A stretch of 64,000 nucleotides of DNA from NCBI GenBank assembly GCA_023333565.1, contig JAJKFH010000052.1, positions 1,302,001 to 1,366,000 of the forward strand. The letters are read 5' to 3'. Below the pieces are notes generated by a model that was given only the letters and a program-made list of their open reading frames with translations, made no database searches and was not told where the DNA came from. Each line of letters opens with the position of its first letter. The stretch's first letter is position 1. A program made the position numbers and the translations under genes. The DNA is from Puffinus mauretanicus. Its lineage: Eukaryota > Chordata > Aves > Procellariiformes > Procellariidae. Below, one piece after another: positions 11,901 through 23,900 of the stretch.

Positions 11901-14900
11901 CCTAATGCCTTGACTTTATTTACTCAAATATTTTCGCTGACATTTCCTTTTTAATTTTCTTGCCATATTAAAAAATATGCTTGTATGCTAAAATATGTTA
12001 GCCTGACTCTCCAGCTCATTCTTGGGCGTAAGGTTCTCTTTGTTCTGTGTTCTGAGTCTTACTCCATACATAAGTTCCTAGCTCTGTGCTACGGGAACTG
12101 TAGAAAGAACTCTGCTAAAAAAAAAGAAAACAAAGAAAAAGTGTGTATTCCAAAAATGTGTGTATGTACTAAAGCAATCAACACTCCTCACTTGTATTGT
12201 GTAACGCATCAAAATGTTTCCCTACTTGATGATTATTTATCACTCTAGAATTGGACCAAGCACTTACCTTCCTTCCTGAACCACACCCGAAATTCCAAAT
12301 AATCCAAAGTCAGTGATCACAACTTTCCCATTGTCATAGAAAACATTCTTGGATTTCAGATCCTTATGTACAATCCCCTTTGCGTGAAGATACCCCATGC
12401 CCTGGGAAATATATGCAGAGATGTAAACTTTTTTTTATTATTTACAAGCCTCTAACTCTGGGCATGCTTTACTTTCTAATACACATTGACTCTTATTACT
12501 CCAGCATAAATGAGTAATTGTATGTGGGGACACAGCTGCTGTCTGACTTATGCAGGAAGGGTGCATGGGAAGTCTGCAAGGGAGCAGATCTCAGGTTAGT
12601 GCTCAACCTCTGAATTGCTTTTCATCCTCTGCATAGTAGGGCTGCTGGAAGGGTACTCTTAGTTGAAGCATTAAGTGGCTGTGGACTTCACAATTCTGAA
12701 GAAGTCTGTATGTGTAAGAACAAGGAACAACTGACACAAGTTTGCTCACTAAATTCACAGGATATTTCTGCCAGAAAAGAATACAGCAACTTTAGAAATG
12801 CTTCTTCAGTTGAGAAATACTGAAAGCAAGCACAGAAAACACTGTGCAAATCTGGGAGAAAATGCCATCTACTTCAGAATGCATTAACTTAGCTGCAGTT
12901 ACTAATAAAGAGAAGAGACCAGGAAGGAAACCTGTGCTGCATACCTTTCTTCATTGTTCCCTTTACCTAAATTGTCCCCCCCAACCCCTTACTGACAGGC
13001 AAAAGGTCTATTTCTCTCCTTACGGGCCCTTAGCTTATTGCCCACTAAATTAGCACTTTTTTTCAGCCAACTTTGAGCATCTCCTGCTGCAACACCCTGT
13101 CAAGCTATTGAGACTTACAGAACCTCTCCAGCTGTGCAGCCCCTAAGCTCTTGCTGAGGCACTGCCCAGAAAGTGGATGTCTCCCTTGGCGTAACGTACC
13201 CTTACCTTAATGATCTCCTGTGCTATCTGCCTGGTTTTGTTAATATCCAGGGATATCTTGGGGTCCCTTACAAACGAGTGAAGCGTTCTTCCTTTGCAGA
13301 AGCTACAGGAAAGAGGAACAACAATCCTGAAAAGGTCTTTAAAATATTGCAGAGAAATAAGAATGTAACACTGGATGTTCAATTGGTTTTCTTATCATGT
13401 TGACAGAATCCCAGCCCTCTTCCACTGCTGAGAAATGCCATTTTGAAGAACTTTAAGGACCCAATTGTACAGGAGACCTATAGTTAAAGCATGCTCAAGG
13501 ATATGCAACAAATGCTTAGGCCTTTCTTCAGAGGCCCAGTTGTTGTTATACTGCTCTGACATCTGAAGTCCAGTTTTCAAAATCTGAGCACCAGCTTCTG
13601 CTGCTGGTGCTACTGGTCACTTAAGCAGGAAACTTCTTTTGGAGCTGGCGTTAGAAGTGATTGAGTACCTCCTTGCCAGACTATGAGAATGGCATGCCCT
13701 TGGCCTTACTTAAATTCAGCCTGCATATGAACATCCCAAAAAGCTGTTATTTAGGGGCTAAATGATCCTCATCTCAACTAAATACTGAAAACAGAAGAGA
13801 AGGGAAAAATAGTAACATTTTTGCCTAATCAGCAAGTGTCCCTAAGAGGAACAGAAAGGAACAAACAACTGTTGCATTATCAGCCTCACACATTGGTTTA
13901 TTGTCACTTTGCTGAATTGGAACCATCGAGAAGTAGATGACAGAGGAACCGCCTGTTCCAGGTTTTTTTTTCTCCTGCTTTTTGAATTTTATTATTTAAG
14001 AATTCAAAAATAAGAAGAAAATCACCAAAAAATATTATATGTTCCCTAAAAGGAGACAACCCTAGTATCCAAAACTGTGAGTAACACAGACTGCATTCAT
14101 GTTTGCGACCTTCTGACCACAGTGAGAGGTTTATTTTTATGTATGCAAAATAAATGTTATCTATCTACATAATATCTATATTAAAAATAATACTAAGATG
14201 CTATATCCTTACCTGGTAATGATTGCTAAATGAGGAGGGTTCATGCATGCTCCCATGAAAAGTACCACGTTCTCATGCCGGGTCTGCCTATAGTTCATCA
14301 CTTCCTTTTTAAAGAGCTTGAGATGATCCTGATTGTTCCCGTCTATCTCCAACAGCCTGATGGCCACTTCCCCATGCCATTTTCCCTTGTAAACCTTCCC
14401 CCAACGTCCTTGGCCAATAGGATCCCCCAGTTCAATCTGTTCAAAGGGAATGTCCCATTCTTGCAGGTAGACGCTGGTCTGGCTAGGTTTGCGGTAAATC
14501 ATCCCTTGCAAGTGTGGCCGTCTGTTTGGCAAATCTTCCACCTCATCCTCATCATCTTCAGGTTCTGATTTATTAGTCTCTGCTTCTTCCACCTGTTCAC
14601 AGAAAGAGAAGGGAAACATATGCTGAGAGTCCCGTCTGAGGGGCAGAAGCAGCCTACCAGCCAGCAGCAAAGGCTGCTTTGAGAGAACTTCAGGGGGTTG
14701 GATGTACACATTCGACTACAGCTCCAGAAATATAGCTCACAGGACAAAGTCATCTCAGAAGGCTACAAAAAGACATACATCTTGTGTACGTCAGTGCACG
14801 CAGGTGAAGAAAGAAAGGCTTTATCCCATACAGAGTTAAATTTGTAGAACCAGCACTAACATCTAGGGACTCGGCATCCCTCAGGATTTGGCCTTCAGTG

Positions 14901-17900
14901 TGGGGAAAACTACTACAAGACCACTCTAAAAAGGAAGGGTCAAGAACCTCTTTGTTCTTCAAACAAATGTGGGTGGGTTTTTGGGTTTTTTTGCGACTAC
15001 TAAAATTCTCCTGTTAGGGAGAAATGCTCCAAAAATCAGCAAGCTTGATCCAGATTCCAGTAATTTCTGCTGAAATCATCGATTCCATCTCTATAGGTTT
15101 ACTCATCCCTACAGAAACCCATTTCAGTGTTCATACTACAAGCTGAACATGTGCTTAGGCACTACCAAAATCAGAATCTTGTGAATAGGTATGGAAAGGC
15201 TTTCCTATGCAAGACATTAGCTCATGGTAGATCCTACAAAGCAAAGCCTGTAAGCATGGGCTTATGTGACCACGGGTAGCACCTACACATGCATTACTTG
15301 CAGATTTGAGGACTGCAGAGCATTTAGACTTTGTAACTGCAGCAGCAGGCCTGCAGCTCTTGTAAGGTAAAAATGGCTGCGCCAAACTGAGTAAGCCAGA
15401 AGTTTGAAAAATATCATCTTAGCCCCATTAGAAAAAGTTAAGTATTGTTACAAGTTCTTAAATGTTTCAGCCCAGCTACAGAAACCATGAATTTTCAGCT
15501 GAGATCTTTGCAGTACAAACAGTTCAGTGGAACTGAGGTAAGGCACAGCTAGTCTATGCTCCTAATTCCAGGGCCACAACTTTTTTATTGCACTTTCAAT
15601 TATGGCATTTCTGATTGTACAAAAGGGCAAACCAGAAAACCTACCTCTGCTTCACATTCAACTCCATCTGTGTCTGGCTGTTCATGAGCACTAACAAGAG
15701 AAGACAAGTTTACAGTGAAAATAATGTTTGCATATCCACCTGAGTCAGAAAAGTGGGCTGCTACATATGCCATTAGTGGAGTGGAAAGAAGCAAACAGAG
15801 AACAGATCTTGATAGCAGTATAGTAGGTCAGAGAAAAATACAATTACTGCTCCACTTAACTTTCTAAGCTTACTTTAGCAAATAAGGGACAAAGACTTTG
15901 AAGTGATTTTCAATGATTAAGTGGCAGGAATTGATTTGGCAGTGGCATGGCTGCATTATTACAATGTGTTCCAGTAATGGACACTCCTATTCCTACTACC
16001 GAAACACCTACAGTGGCGAAGCAATTGTGAGTGCTGGCAATGCAGGCTAAAATCTTTTGCACGCCCTACAACTCGGATCCTTAAAAGATGTTTGCTAGCA
16101 GCTAAGTGTGTCATGCTCTTTTAATCGTAAAACTCTAACTTCTATTTCATCGGACCTTTCTGATTTTGGGAATGCACACATAACCGTAACTAGGTATTAA
16201 AGGTGGGGGCTTCTTACTGTCTGATTTAAAGTAAATATCATATTCAGCTTTACAAAACTGGGAATGCCAGTATCACCCTTGCTGACTAAACTTATCCTGT
16301 GAGTTCTCAGATAAGATCAGTTTTGGTCATAACATAGTGCTTTCAGACGGATCGGAAGATTATCAGGTAAACACTATGCAAATAAAAGAATTTAAAACTA
16401 TACTTACTTAGTGTCTGCAGCTGTTTCTGGAGGCTGTGCTATTTGTGCAGGACTGGGAATTTCTGGGAAAGTAGAAACATTTATGATACATATTTTACAC
16501 TTTAATCTCTTATAGATTGGAAGTTTTAACGTTGCAATAGGAATGCAATTCCTGCAATTCAGGAATAAGAAGTAAACTCAACCACAGACAATATGATTTT
16601 ATACTTCTGTTCTTTTAAAACTATGCTCATCTTTCCTAGTACTTACATGCCTATATTAACCAAGCCCAGCGTTCTTCCCATTCACCTACTTATCTGTAAT
16701 GTCTTTCAAGGTCAGTCCTTGTCTGTGAACCAATCACATGCCTTCAAGTTGCCTTGGACAATCACAAATACTTAAGTCTTCACAGAACTGGGATGTTTGA
16801 ATTCACCTATACTGCAGGTCATGCATTCCATCTGCACCTAGTCTGTCCAATGTTACCAGTGCAGAGGAAATTCAGCTTGGCTTGCAAATCCTTTCAAAAT
16901 TCAGAATAAATATTCTGTACCTGGCATCCTACATCATCAATTCTCACTTTGGAAAAAAACAAGCTGTTTCTAAGGGCTCACGAACAGCTGACTGAGAAAA
17001 GTTTGTATATGCAAATCCACATATGAATAGTGTTGCATCGTTCTTAAATCCCATAGGCAAAAGCCTCAGTTCATAAAGGTGAGCTCAGTGTTCCTGAACT
17101 GACAGTGTCCATTTATACTAGCTAAGTATATAACCCCAAAAGCGAGCCTTTTTAAAGAAAGAACATGGCTGTGCATAGAACCCCACAGCATAAAGCTACT
17201 GTTCTACAACTGAATATTCAAAGTTTCACCTTAGTAAGAAATCACATCACTATCTCATATTAGGAGAGAGAGGACTGAATTATGTACTGAGATAAGAGAA
17301 AGTTTCAATTGTTTTAGATACTTTTTTTTTTTTAAAGCAGAATTATTGTTCTTGGGCAGCATGCAGAAGTTTACAAACAAGTTACTTTTTGGCAGCAAAA
17401 GCTGGTTAGTAGAATTAAAACAATGAACTCACCTGGGAAGATAAATTGTTGTCTATGCTGAATGTAGTAGGCAGCTTTTTTTTTTTAATTGTTTAAAAAA
17501 AGGACAGCAAAAAAAATTACCAGGAGAAAAAAAAAAACACAAACAAGTTAGAGGATCATCAGTAAGTGCCCATACGCATTTAATGAATTAGTCCCAACTC
17601 TCTGTTGGGAAACAGATTAGTAGATTATCAGCCTGCTTGAGGGGGTGAATTTCAGCACATGCATCTTTGGAAGACTATGACCGATGATACTTATCAAATG
17701 AAAGCTATGTTACCAATAAGCAAACAGTCTGGTGGGAAAACAACACATTCAGACTTCAAGTGGCAGAAGCAAATTTAGAGAACCCAGGAATGCTAAAAGA
17801 CAGGCCCAAGTAAAAGCTGGTGCTTCAATGCTCTCTCATGTCTTCAGCTTTTCAGAGATGCACCCAGAGAAGCTGAAGCTCATGAGCCATCTGCAAGCAT

Positions 17901-20900
17901 TTTTTTTATTTCAGTGAATTTGAGCAGTATGTCCTAATACAAAGTAGTTGCAGTAGAATCCCTGTACTAAACTGGCTCTGCTTCTGCTCCTTTTAAGTAG
18001 GCTAAAATAGCAACTTTCGCTCACAGATCAAAAGCTTGATGAAAAATACAGCAATGTTGAAGGCTAGATATAGCAGCTAGTGAGCAGCATATGACTTCAT
18101 TTCCAGATCAAAGGAATTAAATTTATTCTCACTATGTAAATCTTTCCCCTTGTCAGAGATCCTTGCCTCTATCGACTTTAGTAACGACTGCACATTCGGA
18201 TCCTTAATCTGTAAAGTATGTAGCGTAAATTCTACTCCACCATACGTGTATGCCAGTGGTTTAAAAATGAGTGTTGATTGTTGGTTATCTTTTGGAAGGG
18301 ACTGGTAAAGCAATTCATCCCAGTTCTCATTTTCACATTTTGCTCTAGCAATCAACTTACTCATGATTTAAAGCCACTGGTGACCAAACACAGCAGGCAG
18401 CCTGCATTTTACAATACAATGAGAAAAGGGAGGATAAAGAATATAATTTTTTTTTCAGTCCTTTTCAAAAAAGGAGAAAATAGAAAGATCAAATAATTTA
18501 AGAAAGGTGCCAGCACTCCTTAATAATCTGTCTCCTGCAAAGGTATCTTGTTGATACCACTTAAAAGCTTTTAAGAACAGACAATTTTCTTTATCAGGTA
18601 ACAAGATACACCTTCACACCTTGCTTAAGACACAACCATGTATTCAGAAACCTGCAAATACCTATGAAGTCTTGGTCAGCCTCTGCTTGCGTAGAGACCT
18701 TTCTGATCTTGGCAGAGGTCTCCTGAAAAAGATAAGTTTACCTGGGAAGTTAAATCGTCCATCCCTCTGGCCCATAGGAGATGGGTTTGGGGGAGGTGTT
18801 GCACTGGGAGGGTTGGAAGACTGGAAAGGTGCTGGAGAAGATGGTGTGGATGAGGTTGTCGAAGAAGGATTACTGCTAGAGTCCAGATGATTTATTGCTG
18901 GTGGATGCTCCTGCAAGGCAAGAGAAGTCACTTGTGAGAAAACAATGAAAAGAAGGAAAGAATTCCCCTCATTTTTTACCAAAAAACAGAGAAAGGAAAG
19001 CTGTCCCTGGCCTCGATCATAGCATAGCTTTTCTAAGTGAGTAGGCAGCTGGAGCTGTGCACAATCTATGTTTTACAAGGAGAAAATGTCACATATCAAA
19101 GTCTCCTCGCAAAGCGAAAGCTCAAGGTGCCATTCTTGCTCCAACCAGCAAGGTACTGCTGCCACCTCTCCTTATTGTAGCTCCTCAGTGACTTACAGAC
19201 ACAAGACTCACTTCAGTCACCATGTACCTTTTTAGTTAGTGCTTTGGGAAGAGTTCCAAATTGTGGTTCTGTTGGTCTGTCTACTGGATTATTGATATCA
19301 GAAGGGACAGACTCTGTTCTTCTTATTTTTGTTACTGAAAAACAGGTTGGAGAAGGGAGAAAAAAGCTTTAATCAGACTTTTTATTCTTGTGATACCATC
19401 AATTGCATTGAAATGCTAAGAACTTGTAGAAAATTACTTACTGGGAAGGAAGGATATTCTACAAGCAGGTGCCTCTTTAGTACATTTGTTGTGACATTTT
19501 AATCTGAAAGAGAAATATTACATGTTAAATTTCCCCAAAAAGAGGAAGCCTGCCCTTAATTTGTAATTCTTATGCTAATCTCAGAGGGAGTTCTGGAATG
19601 CTCCAGGCCCCAAAGCAGCATGCATTCATATGAAGAATCCTACTATGTGTGTCATTAGGCTAATGAAAGCCATACACATATCTTAGCATCTGATTTATTT
19701 TTAATATAGTTACCTTCACTGACTCTCATTCTGTGACAGTGAAGTGCTAAAATCTCAGCACCCTGGACTAACAACCCAGACAGAGAAGCAAAAACTAAAA
19801 TCCTCGCTCTTATTTAGGTATCCAGCTTCCAGTACAAGATTTGCCCATGACCAGGTGGGAAGCCTGTGGCAGGGAAATAAATTTGGTTCATCTATGTGTC
19901 AGGCTGCCAACCTAAGTATAAGCTGTGCCAAAGCATCCCTTTGCCAGTTCAGAAGCTGACTGAAAAAATGATGCCACTGTTGAGTGCATTGCGTCAAGAG
20001 ATACTTGTCACTGGCAAACTTGAATGAATCAAATGCAAAGTTCTTCTGAAAAAGATTATTACTGTGTGCTCACCTGCAGTACTTACACTTCACCCCGAAC
20101 ATCATGCTTTTCTGACAGACTTGGCAAATCTGAGATAACCAAGACTTTGTAGAGAACCTAAGTGGAGACAAGAGGGGAAAAATTCTGTTAACTGGTGTCT
20201 AAAGGAAGATTAACATTTGTAGGTAGTTACAGACAGGCTATATTCCTTTAGCCCTCTCTGAAAAGGGCAAGTGGTGTTGTGAAAAGACTTCTCACTTTTC
20301 TGATCAAAAGCAACTGAAAGAAGGCTGGCACCAACTCTGCTGGCCTCTTGCTAGTTCTCCACTCTTGGAACATGGCTGAGAGGTGCTCAGAGGTGTCTCT
20401 GACAAGGAGACAGGGTGTGCATGTACGCACATCTCTAGAAGGTCCTCAAAGCTGCAATTACAGATCTGAAGTCTCATGCAACCAAAGATACCCAACTGAC
20501 AGAACATCACATCTTTTCATAAAAAACCCTCAAACTGGAATTGAGCTTCACCTCATGAAACAAGCAAGTACTCTGAGAGGGAGGAGCCAGCACACACTCC
20601 AAGTGCAGATCCAGCCCTTGAGCACGTGCTGCCTATCAGTCACTGGTGTCCCTCCTTAGGTCAGCAGGACATGTCAAGTGGTGCTGGTTATATTCACCTG
20701 AACGTCTTTGTAGAACTGGGACCCAATTTATGGTGAATGGGTAGTGGTGGGAGTGTTATCCCCTTTACCAGAAAATTAAACGGATAGGTTTGTTTGGCAT
20801 TAGAACTGGCTGGCCCAGTTTTGGTTTGGATTTGGGAAGGAGGGATGCAGGAAGCTACAAGGGAGGAAAAGGGAGGGAGGAGCAGCTTCCCTTTCATTTG

Positions 20901-23900
20901 TAGCAGTGGAAGTGTTTTAGAAAAGGCGTTGTTACACATTTGGTACGCTTGCACAACATTGCTACTGCTGGTACGCTAGTCATTACAGAATCACAAGTCA
21001 ATTGGCTTTGTAAAAAGGATTTCAAGAGCATATATGACGCTGAAATACAGAGTTAAGGCTGAACTTGGCAAATGAGGCACCCAACTCAACTTCAAACCTC
21101 TCTTAGAGCTGTGACTGCTACAAATGCACTAAATAGGATGCTGTCCTGGTCTGACCCCTCAGTTGGTCTCCTTTGTGGCTCCCACAGCCTGTGTTCCTTA
21201 CCTGTGTGTTACAGCTAAACCAAAGTCTCTTCGTACCGTTTGCGGGGATCCTTGGGAGAGTTCTGATGGAGAACAAAAGGATGTTTTAGGGAAGCATTAC
21301 TCACAAGCGTGCTTATCAGTCTAGACAGAAACAAAACGATCCCTGTCATAGATAAGGACTAGTAGCCATTGCACTGTTAGTAGCATAGCTGAGATTGGTT
21401 TGCCTTCTGCTTTAAAGCTACTACCAGATACTACTCTCTTATTTGTTTTCATATGGAGGCAATGGAAGATAAGATTTGGTGGTGGAATCATAATTCTTCC
21501 TTCTTTTTGTTAAATCGCTATGTTTTACGTTTAGGGATTACAGAAGTCCATCTGATTAAGTCTAGGCCATTCCTAAAACGAAGTGGAAAGTCAGACTTTA
21601 CTCCCAATTGTTTTACTTCCAATTGGTTTACCACGAATGCCATCACACAGTTTTCATGCAGTGTCAGTAGACTTCAGAATATTCTTTTACACTGAAAATT
21701 ATTGTCTCCATTTTATAGATAGGGCCAGTGTGACCCAGAAGAATAAAAAGATTTAGTGAGATCACTTAGCTAGCTGTTAAGTGCAGAAAGGGAGACCTAG
21801 ACTTCAAAATGCCAGTCCAGCACTCCAGTGGTTATACCACATAACTTCCTAAAAACGCTAAAATACTAAGATTCTGGCATATTCCCTGAATTAAATCTAT
21901 AGCCATATTGCAAATCTGGAGAAAACTCAAATCTGCAAGTATCAACACAGCTTCAAGGCTGGACACTGTCAATGCTTACAGAGAGCCAGTCTCTTTATTT
22001 GACCCTAGATGGCACCAGATTGTTTTTTATCATTATTCCAGTGAACGTTTAAAGGCATCTGTTGGTCCTCAGCATCTTAGAATAGGCTGGAATGACTAGT
22101 TGCATTTCCAAGGAATATTGCTTATCTAGTGTGGCCATCCAAATGCACAGCCATCTGAACTAATCATAATACAACAGTTAAGATGGCTGTTAACATCAGT
22201 TAGGATGGCTAAATCCTTACTGAAGAGTCCTAACGAGTATAAAAAAGTTTGGAATTGAATGGGACTTAAAAGAGCCTACAGTATAGATTTTAAAACAGAC
22301 AATACGACTATATGCATAGAAACACCAAAATTCTTCATTTGTTTGAATTTATTCTAATGCCTTTTTTATTTATTGCATAAATTCTATCACTCTCACAAAG
22401 AAATGCTCAGATTTCTGCTTGCATTTTCATTTTACAGTTTTCTTTCTATGTTTTTTCATTTCTGAAAGTTTTAAAGGGCATTAGATATATGTGTCATGCT
22501 ATAATGTCCTTATTTGGACTTTTATACTTTATAAAAAGGTGAGACACTTTCCAAGATGCCCATCTCTTTCTACATTAGCTTCCAAGGTTACAGGTTGTAT
22601 CTGAGACGGACACACAGAGTCCCATCAGGATAGCTAAAACACTACCTGGCATTGATATGTTACTGGATAAAAACACAAGTCCTAGCCCTGTAAGCCATTA
22701 AACACATGAATAGACTCATCAACATCAGAGGAAGCATTCCACATTTAAGCACATGCTGAAGCATTTCTCAGAAGGTTGCACGCAAATGTCTAATTTCATT
22801 ACAGAGATACTTGGCAATGAATAGCCAAAGATACTAAATGGTTAGATATGAAGTTATTTCTAGTACCCAAGAGGCATCAATAACAGCTGTCTGCAGTCAC
22901 AGACAAGCAATTACACACAAACCCCTTGCTTTAACCCTTTAAACATCAGTATTCCTTTTCCTTGCTTTTGTCATCTGAAGAAATACCAGGGACAAAAAAG
23001 ACCATGTAGACATCCTGCAGTTCTCCAGTAGGCCAAGTAGGCCAAGCTCCTGCTAAAGTTCACAGAAACTCTGGGATAGAAGGCCCTATTGAGGACCTCC
23101 AGAGGTTGCACAGGGATGATCAACAGATAGTTGACAAGGACAGGTTCTTCTCTCTCAGCAATGAAACGAAGACAGCCCTGTAAAAATCTCTTACCGAACC
23201 TAGAGAGAAAAAAAAAAAAATTTTTTTTATAGACATTCATATTCATGTGACAGGATACACACTTTGCTAGAGCAGAAACTCTTTCCTGCAGCGTTTGATG
23301 TCAGGTTTACAAACATTTCTGGTTTTGCACAGGCTCCTGAAGTTGCTGCAATATTTTCCTTCCTACAAATGGTAGTCTTTGCTGGGTAGAGCTCCAGCTC
23401 CAGTCTGTGAGTGAAGTGTACAAGAGTGCACCTGAATTTTGGCTGGAAGATGAGAAGTGTTAATGGGGCTGCACAACTCAGTCAGCTGGCAGGCTCCATG
23501 GAAGTGCCTGAATTGCAGAAGTGCTACATTTTGCAATTCCTATCAGACTTAATCAATAGGACCTGGATCACAGCAGAATCAGGTTCTTACCACTGAATTT
23601 CAAAACAAAGCTATGCATTGGCCACAGATGCGGACTTGCTGCATTTAGACATTTAGCAATTTGCAGGTTTTAGTATATACTTCATATGCACTCACAGTGT
23701 GGAAGAATACCGTACTGCTTACAAGCCTACGCTCTTATAATGAACTCTCTCATATCAATCACCAGGCAATACAGTACTGCAGCATCAAAAGCACAGCCCT
23801 TTGCTGTTAATGCTCACACCCAAAATCTCAACTCCATTCTGAGCTGGGCTAGTTTCCCTTATATAAAAATGTAATTTTGGCAAAAAGGTCCCGAGTAGAA

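Noticed and set aside
14593..14709. In-frame extension of the kinase exon upstream to an ATG at 14709
   Set aside because: The extension is intron: similarity to KSR1 begins exactly after the ctgtgaacag acceptor, and phase with the upstream exon requires that boundary.
22971..23246. A 91-codon minus-strand frame overlapping the microexon
   Set aside because: It runs through the T tract, acceptor, microexon and donor without respecting them. The five exonic bases are read differently in the spliced frame.
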